Made by a program: the position numbers and the translations under genes | Notes under the pieces: model-generated | Database searches by the model: none | Told to the model about the DNA's origin: nothing | The model's input: only the letters and a program-made list of their open reading frames with translations | Origin: Variovorax paradoxus | GTDB lineage: Bacteria > Pseudomonadota > Gammaproteobacteria > Burkholderiales > Burkholderiaceae_C | DNA: 64,000 bases | NCBI RefSeq assembly: GCF_018614875.1 | Contig: NZ_JAGGNW010000007.1 | Span: 1 to 64,000 of the forward strand | Direction: 5' to 3' | Shown: one piece after another, positions 1-7,997 of the stretch | Numbering within the stretch: the stretch's first letter is position 1 | How the letters are laid out: the number at the start of each line of letters is the position of its first letter

Positions 1-35
1 CTGCCGCGCAGGTCCCTAGGAAGCCGCGCTCTCGA

Positions 36-54
36 CGCGGGCCTTCAGCCCGCG
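36..54 (-). other. GC-rich stem-loop after rdgC
   Basis: A perfect 7 bp stem (CGCGGGC / GCCCGCG) with a 5 nt loop lies just downstream of the rdgC stop. There is no T-run, so it is at best a weak or Rho-assisted 3' end. I see nothing else supportable in bases 1-65. Confidence 0.3.
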
Positions 55-65
55 CCAGGCGTCAG

Positions 66-1064
66 TCAGAAGGGCGCGTCTTCCTCGACTTCGGCGTCGG
101 CCGGTGTGGTGGTCGTGGGCACTTCCGCCACGGGCTGCGGCGCTGCATCCGCCGGCGCGCCGGTGAACGCCGCCTCGCCGCCCAGCGCGTCGAGCAGCGC
201 CGGCACCAGCTGGCCGAGTTCACCGGTGGCAATGGCCACGTCGGCGTCGAAGTTGTCTTCCTTCTTGCCGCCGGCCGCGCCGTCGCCCGTGCCCTCGAGG
301 AACACGATCTTGCGGATCAGCATGCCGTGCGTCAGCTCGAAGGACACGCGGTCGTCCCAGGTCAGCGCCAGGCGGGTGGGGCGCTTGCCGTCGGTGATGT
401 GCTTTTGCACTTCCTCGATGTCGAGCGGGTGCTTGGCGTAGCGCACCACGGCCTTGGAATCGTCGGAGGCCTTGAGCTCGCACTCGCGGTCGATGGTGAA
501 GCCGGCCGGCGGCTCCTGCGTCAGCAGCCAGTTGGCCATGGCGGCCGCCGGTTCCACCTGCGTGTTGATGAGGGCCACCGCAAAGCCGTCGAGCGACTTC
601 ACGAGGCTGGTGACCACTTCGTCGGCGCGCGCGGCGTTGCCGCAATTGATGACGAGGCGGTTCTCGGCCTTGTCGATCCACACGGCCACGCGGGCGCTGC
701 GCGTGAAGGCCATCGGCAGCAGCTCCAGGGTGATGTCCTCCTTGAGCTCTTTCTTTTCCTTCTTGCCGGGCTTGCGGCCGGTGGTGGCTTCGATCTGCGC
801 GCAGCGCTCGTCGAGCTTGCGGCGCACCACGGAACCGGGGACCGCCTTGCTCTCGATCATGTATTCGACCAGCCACTGGCCGTCGATGGATTCGACCAGC
901 GGGCCGTTGGCTTCGCCGCGGGGTTCGACCCAGCCGGCGGACTTTTCCTGCGAGGGGCCGCAAGGCTCGAAGCGATGCTTGCCAAGCCCTTCTTCCGCCT
1001 CGGCCAATGTTTGGGACCAGGCAGGTTCGATGCGATAGACGATGACGTTCTTGAATACGGACAC
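66..1064 (-). CDS. rdgC: Recombination-associated protein RdgC
   Basis: RdgC is a ring-forming, nucleoid-associated DNA-binding protein that modulates RecA activity. The predicted 332 aa product opens with the family's characteristic N-terminus (VSVFKNVIVYRIEP) and keeps family blocks such as the region around LTWDDRVSFELTHGMLIRKI near the C-terminal third. A GTG codon at 1064 is the best start, because RdgC proteins begin a few residues before FKN and no ATG is nearby; the open frame upstream is an antisense shadow of ilvE. The final ~50 residues are an Ala/Pro/Thr/Glu-rich tail ending EEDAPF, so the protein is slightly longer than the ~300 aa enterobacterial form. It is divergent from ilvE with about 130 bp between starts. 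Confidence 0.92.
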   Translation of the reverse strand: MSVFKNVIVYRIEPAWSQTLAEAEEGLGKHRFEPCGPSQEKSAGWVEPRGEANGPLVESIDGQWLVEYMIESKAVPGSVVRRKLDERCAQIEATTGRKPGKKEKKELKEDITLELLPMAFTRSARVAVWIDKAENRLVINCGNAARADEVVTSLVKSLDGFAVALINTQVEPAAAMANWLLTQEPPAGFTIDRECELKASDDSKAVVRYAKHPLDIEEVQKHITDGKRPTRLALTWDDRVSFELTHGMLIRKIVFLEGTGDGAAGGKKEDNFDADVAIATGELGQLVPALLDALGGEAAFTGAPADAAPQPVAEVPTTTTPADAEVEEDAPF

Positions 1065-1196
1065 GGAAACCCTTTTTTCCACTGGTTTGGACAACCGGCC
1101 ATTGTCGGGCAGCACGCCGCGCCCGCCGCCGTAAAATCGAAAGCTTTTGCGACTTCCCCCCGTCGCTCCCCACACAGCTCCCAAAGGAATCAGGAA

Positions 1197-2147
1197 ATGA
1201 GCTCGATCCCCCCCTCGCTGGACGACCGTGACGGCAAGATCTGGATGGACGGCGAACTCGTGGACTGGCGCGACGCCAAGATCCATGTGCTGAGCCACAC
1301 GCTGCACTACGGCTGCGGCGCTTTCGAGGGCGTGCGCGCCTACAAGACGGCCGAGGGCACGGCAATCTTCCGCCTGGCCGAGCACACCGAGCGCCTGTTC
1401 AACAGCGCCAAGATCCTGCGCATGAAGATTCCGTTCACCCCGGAACAGCTCAACGAAGCCCAGAAACAGGTCGTGCGCGAGAACAAGCTCGAAAGCTGCT
1501 ACCTGCGCCCGCTGATCTGGATCGGCTCCGAAAAGCTCGGCGTGAGCCCCAAGGGCAACCGGATCCACGCCATGGTCGCGGCCTGGTCCTGGGGCGCCTA
1601 CCTGGGCGAAGAGGGCATGCGGCGCGGCATCCGCGTCAAGACTTCGAGCTTCACCCGCCACCACGTCAACATCACGATGACGCAGGCCAAGTCGGTGAGC
1701 AACTACACCAACTCGATCCTCGCCAACATGGAAGCGCTGGACGACGGCTACGACGAGGCGCTGCTGCTCGACGCGAGCGGCTTCGTCTCCGAAGGCGCGG
1801 GTGAGAACATCTTCGTGGTCAAGGGCGGCGTGGTCTACACGCCCGACCTTTCGGCCGGCGCGCTCAACGGCATCACGCGCAACACCATCCTGCACGTGTG
1901 CAAGGACCTGGGGCTGGAGCTGGTGCAGAAGCGCATCACGCGCGACGAGGTCTACATTGCCGACGAAGCCTTCTTCACCGGCACGGCCGCCGAAGTCACG
2001 CCCATCCGCGAACTCGACCGCATCGAGATCGGCAACCGCGGCGACGGCGGCTCGCGCGGCCCCATCACCGAGAAAATCCAGGCTGCCTTCTTCGACATCG
2101 TGAACGGCAAGAACCCCAAATACGCCCACTGGCTCACGAAAGTCTGA
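1197..2147 (+). CDS. ilvE: Branched-chain amino acid aminotransferase
   Basis: This is a fold-type IV PLP enzyme that interconverts Leu, Ile and Val with their 2-oxo acids using glutamate/2-oxoglutarate. The 316 aa protein has the N-terminal block KIWMDGELVDW, the GAFEGVRAY motif, a PLP-lysine candidate at K165 in QAKSVSNY, and the cofactor-binding stretch ending FFTGTAAEVTPI. Length matches the IlvE family (about 305-310 aa). The ATG at 1197 follows AGGAAA. Upstream in-frame codons run antisense through rdgC and are rejected. It is followed after 8 bp by the zinc-finger gene, suggesting co-transcription. Confidence 0.96.
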   Translation: MSSIPPSLDDRDGKIWMDGELVDWRDAKIHVLSHTLHYGCGAFEGVRAYKTAEGTAIFRLAEHTERLFNSAKILRMKIPFTPEQLNEAQKQVVRENKLESCYLRPLIWIGSEKLGVSPKGNRIHAMVAAWSWGAYLGEEGMRRGIRVKTSSFTRHHVNITMTQAKSVSNYTNSILANMEALDDGYDEALLLDASGFVSEGAGENIFVVKGGVVYTPDLSAGALNGITRNTILHVCKDLGLELVQKRITRDEVYIADEAFFTGTAAEVTPIRELDRIEIGNRGDGGSRGPITEKIQAAFFDIVNGKNPKYAHWLTKV

Positions 2148-2155
2148 GAAAACCC

Positions 2156-2365
2156 ATGCCTACCAACGCAGTCGTCGAACTCCTGGCCAGGGAGCTCAAT
2201 CACCAGGGCGGCGTGTTCTGCCCCAGCCCCAAGGCGGACATGAAGCTCTGGGACACCCATCCCAAGGTCTACCTGGACGTGGCGCGCACCGGCGAAGCCA
2301 AGTGCCCGTACTGCGGCACCGTCTACCGCCTGAAGGCGGGCGAGACGGTGTCGTCCCGGCATTGA
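2156..2365 (+). CDS. Small zinc-finger (CHCC-type) protein
   Basis: A 69 aa protein with a CHCC set of probable zinc ligands: C22 (VFCPSP), H35 (DTHPKVYL), C50 and C53 (KCPYCGTVYRL). This is the PF10276-like zinc-finger family, related to the mitochondrial complex I subunit NDUFS6. In beta-proteobacteria it is often encoded next to ilvE; its bacterial role is not established. The ATG lies 8 bp after the ilvE stop, and the stop overlaps the TTG start of the next gene. Confidence 0.85.
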   Translation: MPTNAVVELLARELNHQGGVFCPSPKADMKLWDTHPKVYLDVARTGEAKCPYCGTVYRLKAGETVSSRH

Positions 2366-2775
2366 CCGTTCGCGGTCTGCTGGGCCGCTTCGGCGCCGGC
2401 TACCTGCTCCTTCTGGTCATCCTGGGCCTGGCGCTGAACCTCTTTGGCGTCAAGGCCAACGCGGGCGTCAATACGGCTGCGCTCCTGGGCGCCGTGATGT
2501 GGGTGTGCCTGGCCTTCGGCAAGAAGAACGGCCGGTACCTCGCGCGCGACGAAAAGACCCGCGCCGTGCTCGGCATGATCGCCATCGACCTGGCGATCCA
2601 GGCCGCGGTTTCCGTGGCGGCGGCCCTTGCGGCCGGTGCTTCGGTCCTGCAGCTGGGGCCGATGCTGCTGGTGCTGCTTTTCGTGGGCGCGCTGCATGCC
2701 GCGGTGATCTACTTTTTCGTCGGCATGGCCGGGCGGCAGTTCGCGGCGGCCGAGGCCAGGCGCAGCCGCAGATAG
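2362..2775 (+). CDS. Small integral membrane protein, ABZJ_00895-like
   Basis: About 137 aa if translation starts at the TTG at 2362, which overlaps the preceding stop (TTGA). The protein shows four hydrophobic segments: roughly residues 10-28, 38-54, 72-95 and 98-122. Its overall pattern matches the uncharacterised ABZJ_00895 family of small membrane proteins; I cannot assign a function. The start is uncertain, since no ATG or GTG lies in a better position and the longer frame runs through the zinc-finger gene. The stop TAG abuts the stop of the convergent O-antigen ligase gene. Confidence 0.65.
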   Translation: MTVRGLLGRFGAGYLLLLVILGLALNLFGVKANAGVNTAALLGAVMWVCLAFGKKNGRYLARDEKTRAVLGMIAIDLAIQAAVSVAAALAAGASVLQLGPMLLVLLFVGALHAAVIYFFVGMAGRQFAAAEARRSRR

Positions 2776-4038
2776 CTATCGAGCTTGCGGCGGGGCCTCG
2801 TCGAGCACCGCCGCGATGCGGCGCGCCGGCCACAGGTCGCGCCAGGGCTGCGTGTCCCGCGGTTCCTGCGCGAGCCGCAGGTAGACCATCGCGATCCACA
2901 GCAGTGCCAGGCCGATCTGCGCGTCGCGCATGGCCGAGTTCACGCTCGACGCGATCAGCGCGATCAGCGTGGCGGCCAGCGCGTAGCGGCCCGCGATGTC
3001 CGGCCGCTTCCACGCCTGCCAGACGGCGGCGGCCATGATGGCCAGCAGGCTCAGCAAGGCCGGCAGCCCGCCCTGCGCGCCGACCCACAGGAAGTCGTTG
3101 TGCGGCATGTTCGAGTCGGCGAACATCACCGGGCCGCGCTTGTGCCACTGCTCGGTCCAGCCTCCGATGCCCCAGCCGGTGAGCGGCCGGTCGGCAATCA
3201 TGAGGCCGGTGTCGCGGTACATGTAGTAGCGGATGACCCAGCTGCCCTTGAAGACTGCGCCGGCCTGGGCTTCCTCGATTTCCTGCACGCCGGTCTCGAC
3301 CTTGTGCTGCAGCTGCGGCACCTGGTAGAGCGCGGCCCCCAGCACCACGGCCCCCAGCACCAGTGCGCTCACCAGCATCTTCAGATGGTTGCGCCACTGG
3401 TGAATGCACACCACCGGAATCACCAGCAGCAGCGCGAGCACCGAGGTGCGCGAGGTCAGCGGCAGCGCCACCACCAGGCCCAGCCCGAGCATCAGCACGA
3501 ACGCCGGGACGGCACGCAGCGGCCGGTGCGCGGCGATCTGCGCAATGCCCCACACGGCGGCCGTGGACGCCACCACGCTGAACAGCAGCGCGTTGCTGAT
3601 CGACTTGTTGCCCACTTCCATGACCACCGCGCGCAGCGGCGACCAGATCGGAAAGCCGATGGCGTGGTAGGCCACGATCAGCAGGATGTTCAACGCCGCG
3701 ATCAGCAGGAAGCCGCGCAGCGCCCATATCGCTTCCTCGCGCGTGAGCGCCATCGCCATCAATATCGTGAGGCCGATGCGCAGCCCGTGGAAAAGATTGG
3801 AGGGGGTCTCGGGATAGTGCGGCCGGAAGGCCAGCACGATGAAGGTCCAGGCCATGTACGCCACCACCGGCCACCACAGCGGGTTGGCGCGCAGCCGCGC
3901 GAAGCGTTCGCCTGCGCCGCCGGCCACCAGCAGGGTGAGCAGCAGCAGGATGGCCGAAAGGTAGGTGACGCCGACCGGCATGAACACCACCAGCCCCCAG
4001 AACATGGCCGCGGGCCGAACGATGTGCGATCTCTGCAT
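2776..4038 (-). CDS. O-antigen ligase/polymerase family membrane protein
   Basis: A 420 aa polytopic protein with 10-12 hydrophobic segments and a larger hydrophilic loop around residues 235-310. The loop contains IADRPLTGWGIGG, and MPHNDFLWVGAQGG follows, both typical of the Wzy_C/WaaL superfamily. Members move undecaprenyl-linked glycan onto lipid A-core or a protein, or polymerise glycan, at the periplasmic face. Sequence alone does not separate WaaL from Wzy or a protein O-oligosaccharyltransferase. No other glycan genes are adjacent, which mildly favours a stand-alone ligase. It is convergent with the preceding small membrane protein and lies just downstream of the histidine kinase on the same strand. 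Confidence 0.8.
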   Translation of the reverse strand: MQRSHIVRPAAMFWGLVVFMPVGVTYLSAILLLLTLLVAGGAGERFARLRANPLWWPVVAYMAWTFIVLAFRPHYPETPSNLFHGLRIGLTILMAMALTREEAIWALRGFLLIAALNILLIVAYHAIGFPIWSPLRAVVMEVGNKSISNALLFSVVASTAAVWGIAQIAAHRPLRAVPAFVLMLGLGLVVALPLTSRTSVLALLLVIPVVCIHQWRNHLKMLVSALVLGAVVLGAALYQVPQLQHKVETGVQEIEEAQAGAVFKGSWVIRYYMYRDTGLMIADRPLTGWGIGGWTEQWHKRGPVMFADSNMPHNDFLWVGAQGGLPALLSLLAIMAAAVWQAWKRPDIAGRYALAATLIALIASSVNSAMRDAQIGLALLWIAMVYLRLAQEPRDTQPWRDLWPARRIAAVLDEAPPQAR

Positions 4039-4097
4039 AGGGGCGGGATTTTAGGTGGGGCCGGCGAGCCCAACCTGACTTCGCGCCCGCCGTCCGG

Positions 4098-5294
4098 TCA
4101 GCTGCGGCTGGGCGCCGGCAGCCGGATGACAAAGCTGGCGCCGCCGCCCGGGCGCCCCTCGCAGCGCACGCTGCCGCCGTGCCGCTCGGCAATCGACTTC
4201 ACCAGCGCCAGCCCGAGCCCGACGCCGCCGTTGCGCTCGCTGGCGCCGGGCAACCGGTAGAAGGGCTCGAAGATGCGCTCGCGCAAGGCCGCCGGCACGC
4301 CGGGCCCGCGGTCATTCACGCGCACGGTGGCAAAGCCGTTGGCGCTGCCCAGCTCCACCGAAATTTCGCCCGCGCCGTAGCGGCGGGCGTTCTCGAGCAG
4401 GTTGCGGATGGCGCGGCGCAGCAGGCGCGAGACGCCGGGCACGGTGAGCTTGGCGTTGTCGGTGCCTTCCACCAGATCGAGCTCGGCGTTCACCTGCGAG
4501 CATTCCTCGGCCGCGAGTCCCGTGAGATCGACCGCCTCGATGGTGCCCATGTCGGCCTCGCTCGCGTCGAGCCGGCTGGCCAGCAGGATCTCGTCGATGA
4601 GCTGGTCCAGCTCGCCGATGTTGCGCGAGATTTCGTCGCGCGCGGCCGGGCTCGGTCGTTCGCCCATCAGTTCCAGGCCCATGCGGATGCGGGTGAGCGG
4701 CGAGCGCAGCTCGTGCGATGCGTTGGCCAGCAGCGACTTGTGCGAACGCACCAGTTTTTCGATGCGTTCGGCCGACGCGTTGAAACGTTTGGAGAGATCA
4801 GCCACTTCGTCCTGCCCTTCTTCGGTCACGCGCACCGAGAGATCACCCTCGCCCCAGCGCTGCACGCCGCGCTGCAATGTTTCCAGCCGCTGGGTGAGCC
4901 GCCGCACGATGGGGTACACGCCCAGGGCCACGGCAATGCCCACGAGCGCGATCATCCAGCCGAGGCCGAATGGCGTGCGCCAGGGCGCGAATCCGCCGGT
5001 GCCCGAGGGCCGGTCGCGCGGCGCCACGCGCAGCGTGATGGCCTTGCCGTCGCTCAGCGTCACGTCGAACTCCAGGCCCTGGCCCGGCACGCGCAGCGCC
5101 TTGCCGCTGCCGATGGGCTTGTCCTGCGCATCGAGCACCACCACGTTGCGCGGCACCGGCGCCAGGCGCTCGCGCTCGGCCTCCGCCGCCTCGCGCACGA
5201 TCCAGTTGGCCATCAGCGTGAGGATGACGACGCCGGCCACCACCGCGAGCCAGATGCGGACGTAGAGGTGGCGGGAATACAGGTTGCGCAGCAT
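4098..5294 (-). CDS. Sensor histidine kinase (HAMP, HisKA, HATPase; RstB-like)
   Basis: A 398 aa inner-membrane kinase. A first membrane segment at ~13-30 and a second at ~111-130 flank a short periplasmic domain of about 80 residues. HAMP follows, then the H-box SHELRSPLTR with phospho-acceptor H194, the N-box RNLLENARRYG, and G-boxes DRGPGVP and GVGLGLALVKSIAERHGG. It should phosphorylate the response regulator encoded upstream on the same strand. A 272 bp inverted-repeat element sits between them and ends 3 bp before this ATG, so the ribosome-binding sequence (AGG about 9 nt upstream) is supplied by the element. The signal sensed is unknown. Confidence 0.9.
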   Translation of the reverse strand: MLRNLYSRHLYVRIWLAVVAGVVILTLMANWIVREAAEAERERLAPVPRNVVVLDAQDKPIGSGKALRVPGQGLEFDVTLSDGKAITLRVAPRDRPSGTGGFAPWRTPFGLGWMIALVGIAVALGVYPIVRRLTQRLETLQRGVQRWGEGDLSVRVTEEGQDEVADLSKRFNASAERIEKLVRSHKSLLANASHELRSPLTRIRMGLELMGERPSPAARDEISRNIGELDQLIDEILLASRLDASEADMGTIEAVDLTGLAAEECSQVNAELDLVEGTDNAKLTVPGVSRLLRRAIRNLLENARRYGAGEISVELGSANGFATVRVNDRGPGVPAALRERIFEPFYRLPGASERNGGVGLGLALVKSIAERHGGSVRCEGRPGGGASFVIRLPAPSRS

Positions 5295-5297
5295 CGG

Positions 5298-5569
5298 CTA
5301 GGGCCTGTTCACACTACTAACGGAGATCGCGTTGTTCGGCAAAGGGGCTGGCTGCAAGGCGCCCGTGCGCAGCAAGGCTTGCGCCTTGCAAGCGCGGGCA
5401 ACGCCGCAGACGGCCCCTTTGCCGAACAACCCGAAGGGAAGGCACGCCAAAGCGGCCAACTCCGCGTTGCACTCCTTGCGTGTGCCGACGCACACGCATC
5501 GTCGTGCGCCTTGATTTGTCCGCTTTGGCATGCCTTCGCGACTCCGTTAGTAGTGTGAACAGGCCCTAG
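5298..5569. mobile_element. MITE-like inverted-repeat element inside a two-component operon
   Basis: The ends are perfect 28 bp inverted repeats at 5298-5325 and 5542-5569, each terminating in CTAG and beginning inward with GGGCCTGTTCACACTA. Inside are two further stems. One has perfect 18 bp arms at 5331-5348 and 5413-5430 (core TTGTTCGGCAAAGGGGC). The other has 17 bp arms with one mismatch at 5439-5455 and 5520-5536. There is no credible coding frame. The size, long terminal repeats and a duplicated CTAG/TA fit a non-autonomous MITE mobilised in trans by an IS that targets TA or CTAG. The family cannot be fixed without a database comparison. It supplies the stop codon (TAG) of the response regulator and ends 3 bp before the kinase start. 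Confidence 0.82.
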
Positions 5570-6288
5570 TCTTGCTGCTTGGCGAAGACGTAGCCCACGC
5601 CGCGCACCGTGAGGATGCGCTTCGGGTTCTTGGCGTCGACTTCGATGGCGGCGCGGATGCGGCCCATGTGCACGTCGATCGAGCGGTCGAAGGCTTCGAG
5701 CTCGCGGCCGCGCACGGCCTCCATGATCTGGTCGCGCGTGAGCACGCGGCCGGCGCGCTCGGCCATCGCCACCAGCAGGTCGAACTGGTAGGAGGTGAGG
5801 TCGGCCAGCGCGCCGCCCACCGACACGGTGCGCGCGTTGCGGTCGATCTCGAGCGTGCCGAAGCGCATCACCGTGCTGGATTCCGTGTCGGTGGCGTTCT
5901 CGCTGCGGCGGCGCAGCACCGCGCGGATGCGCGCCAGCAGCTCGCGCGGCTCGAAGGGCTTGGGCAGGTAGTCGTCGGCGCCGATCTCCAGGCCGATGAT
6001 GCGGTCCATCGGATCGCCCTTGGCGGTGAGCATCAGCACCGACACCTTGGAAGCGGGAGCGGGCAGCGAGCGGATGCGGCGGCAGATTTCGAGGCCGTCG
6101 GTGTCGGGCAGCATCAGGTCGAGGATCACCAGGTCGGGCGCGTGCTTCTGGAGTTGTTCCAGGCCGCTGGCGCCATCGCCGGCGTGGGTGAAGAGAAAAC
6201 CCGACTGCGTCAGGTATTCGCCCACCATCTGCGCCAGGCGGGCGTCGTCTTCGATCATCAGGAGTTGGGGGGTGCTCATGCGCTTCAT
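5566..6288 (-). CDS. OmpR-family response regulator (RstA-like)
   Basis: A 240 aa two-domain regulator. The receiver domain has acidic residues D14-D15, phospho-acceptor D57 (VILDLMLP) and K110 (YLPKPF). The winged-helix DNA-binding domain runs from ~130 and ends with RILTVRGVGYVF. The ATG at 6288 overlaps the stop of the halogenase-like gene (ATGA) and is preceded by GAGGGA; M4 at 6279 is an alternative. The stop TAG lies inside the CTAG end of the inserted element. Removing the element would restore a junction with only 3 bp between this stop and the kinase start, so the pair was probably tightly coupled before insertion. Confidence 0.93.
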   Translation of the reverse strand: MKRMSTPQLLMIEDDARLAQMVGEYLTQSGFLFTHAGDGASGLEQLQKHAPDLVILDLMLPDTDGLEICRRIRSLPAPASKVSVLMLTAKGDPMDRIIGLEIGADDYLPKPFEPRELLARIRAVLRRRSENATDTESSTVMRFGTLEIDRNARTVSVGGALADLTSYQFDLLVAMAERAGRVLTRDQIMEAVRGRELEAFDRSIDVHMGRIRAAIEVDAKNPKRILTVRGVGYVFAKQQD

Positions 6289-7991
6289 GGTCGTCCCTCG
6301 GGGGCAACGGGGCTTGAACGCTCCGTAAAGTTGGGTAAACGCGGCTTCCGGAGGTCAACCGGAAGTGCCGCGAAAAGCATGGCGCCGCCTTGCGCGCTGG
6401 CGGGCAGGCCGGCCATGTTTTCCTCGAGTATGGAGGGGAGGGTACAGCCGCTCAGGTCCGCATTGTCTGCTTGCGCGCGATCGAGGATCTCGCCGGCCAG
6501 CTGGCGCAGCTGCGCGGCCGAGGCCCGGATGCGCGCCCTGAACGCGGCATCGTCCTGCTGCGGGTCCTGCAGGCTCCGGTTGAGTTCGGCGAACCAGGGC
6601 ATCGCGGCCTGGTCGAGCATGACCGCGGCGTTGCGCCTGGCGCTGGCGGCCGACCACGCGCGCAGCAGCTGCTGCACCGCCAGGTTCAGGCGCCGGCAAT
6701 GCTGCAGCTCTTCCTTCAGGCTGCCCAGCAGCGTCAGGTCGGTGAGCCGCTGCTGGAAGAAGATCTGCGAAAGCACGCCCCAGTAGTAGGCATAGTCCCA
6801 GATCACCTTCACCGGCAGCACCTCGGGGTCGCCGAACAGCGGGTACTGGTCCTGGTAGAGCGCCAGCGTGCTTTCGTAGAACGAGTGGTAGATCTGGTCA
6901 TAGAGCTGCGCGCGGGCTTCCACCGGGTGGCCCGCGCGGTCATGCGCCAGCAGGTCGGTGATGTAGGTGTTGCTGATCGCGATGAAGTCGCTGCCCGGCG
7001 AATAGAAGGGGTCGAGGAACAGCCCGGCCTCGCCCGTCAAGGCCCAGCGCCGGCCCGAGAACACCTGCTTGCAGCCGTGCGAGAAGTGCCTGAGGAACGC
7101 GAAGTCCTGCAGCAGGTGCCGCTTGCCGTCGAGCGCGTCGTACAGCCGCGGCTGGTAGGTGGCGAACCACTGCATCGCCTTGTCGAAGGTGTCGATGGTG
7201 TCCAGCGGGTGCAGCTTCGGGTCGGCCACGATGCCCACCGAGTGCGAGCCCGAGGCCAGCGGAATCAGCCAGGCCCAGTAGCCCGCGCCCACCAGGTGGT
7301 TGGTCGAAAGCCAGCGCGCCTGCGGATCGCAGCGCTCGCGCCAGGCGGCGTTGTCGCTCCACTCGTCGATGGCAATGCGCTCGCCGATGCGGAACCACAC
7401 CGCGTTGACGTTGTGCGCGTTGGCCTCGGCGAGCCCGAGCTTGCGCTTGAGCAGGCCGGCGCGCCCGCAGGCATCGATCAGCCAGCGCGCCTCGGCGCTG
7501 TGGGTTTCGTTGCCGCGCGTCCATTCGAGGCGGTGCGGCGCCTCGGCGTCGGCGGCCAGGTCGACGCGGCGCACCAGCGCGGCATCGTCGAAGCGCACGC
7601 CGCGCCGCACGGCTTCCTCGGCCAGGTAGTTCTCGAAGATGCCGCGGTCGATCTGGTAGCTCGGCACCGCCAGGTAGCGGCTGGCGCCGATCTCGGTGAC
7701 CTGGTCGATGTCGCGCCGGCCCTCGCTGAAGAAGAAGCGGAAGCCGAACTTGCGCAGCTGCGCGCCGTCCATGTGGGGCTTGAGCCCGAGCACCGTGTCG
7801 AAGTAGTGCGCGCCGATCTCGACCGACGATTCGCCCACCTTGTGCGCCGCATGCGGCACCGGGTGCGTGCGGCGCTCCAGCACCAGCACGTCGATGTCCT
7901 GGAAGCGCTGCTTCAGTTGCAGGGCCAGCGTCAGCCCCGCGAGCCCGCCGCCCATGATCACTGCGTCACATCGTTGCGCAGTGCCGGTCAT
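6285..7991 (-). CDS. FAD-dependent halogenase-like oxidoreductase
   Basis: A 568 aa flavoprotein. It has the dinucleotide-binding motif GGGLAG (14-19), then KVGES with K51, and the signature WxWxIP as YWAWLIP at 238-244. A second FAD contact region reads ALTGEAGLFLDPFYSPG. WxWxIP is the hallmark of flavin-dependent halogenases, which chlorinate or brominate aromatic or pyrrole substrates via FADH2-derived hypohalous acid and a catalytic lysine. Whether K51 is that lysine needs alignment. A non-halogenating monooxygenase of the same superfamily is the alternative. The gene lies 6 bp after the ketosynthase-like gene and overlaps the response regulator by 4 bp, so it is probably in one transcript with both. 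Confidence 0.75.
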   Translation of the reverse strand: MTGTAQRCDAVIMGGGLAGLTLALQLKQRFQDIDVLVLERRTHPVPHAAHKVGESSVEIGAHYFDTVLGLKPHMDGAQLRKFGFRFFFSEGRRDIDQVTEIGASRYLAVPSYQIDRGIFENYLAEEAVRRGVRFDDAALVRRVDLAADAEAPHRLEWTRGNETHSAEARWLIDACGRAGLLKRKLGLAEANAHNVNAVWFRIGERIAIDEWSDNAAWRERCDPQARWLSTNHLVGAGYWAWLIPLASGSHSVGIVADPKLHPLDTIDTFDKAMQWFATYQPRLYDALDGKRHLLQDFAFLRHFSHGCKQVFSGRRWALTGEAGLFLDPFYSPGSDFIAISNTYITDLLAHDRAGHPVEARAQLYDQIYHSFYESTLALYQDQYPLFGDPEVLPVKVIWDYAYYWGVLSQIFFQQRLTDLTLLGSLKEELQHCRRLNLAVQQLLRAWSAASARRNAAVMLDQAAMPWFAELNRSLQDPQQDDAAFRARIRASAAQLRQLAGEILDRAQADNADLSGCTLPSILEENMAGLPASAQGGAMLFAALPVDLRKPRLPNFTERSSPVAPEGRP

Positions 7992-7997
7992 GGAGCC

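Noticed and set aside
1..65. Short minus-strand frame reading LTDAWRGLKARVESAAS
   Set aside because: Only 17 codons, with CTG as the only initiator; insufficient to call a gene.
327..1196. Long open frame upstream of ilvE that would extend the protein by ~290 residues
   Set aside because: It is antisense to rdgC, has no family similarity, and the ATG at 1197 has a proper ribosome-binding site and the canonical IlvE N-terminus.
1065..2129. Long minus-strand frame extending rdgC upstream
   Set aside because: It is the antisense shadow of ilvE; RdgC proteins start at the FKN block.
5309..5531. Short coding frames inside the inverted-repeat element
   Set aside because: They follow the stems, have no initiation signals and no recognisable protein features.
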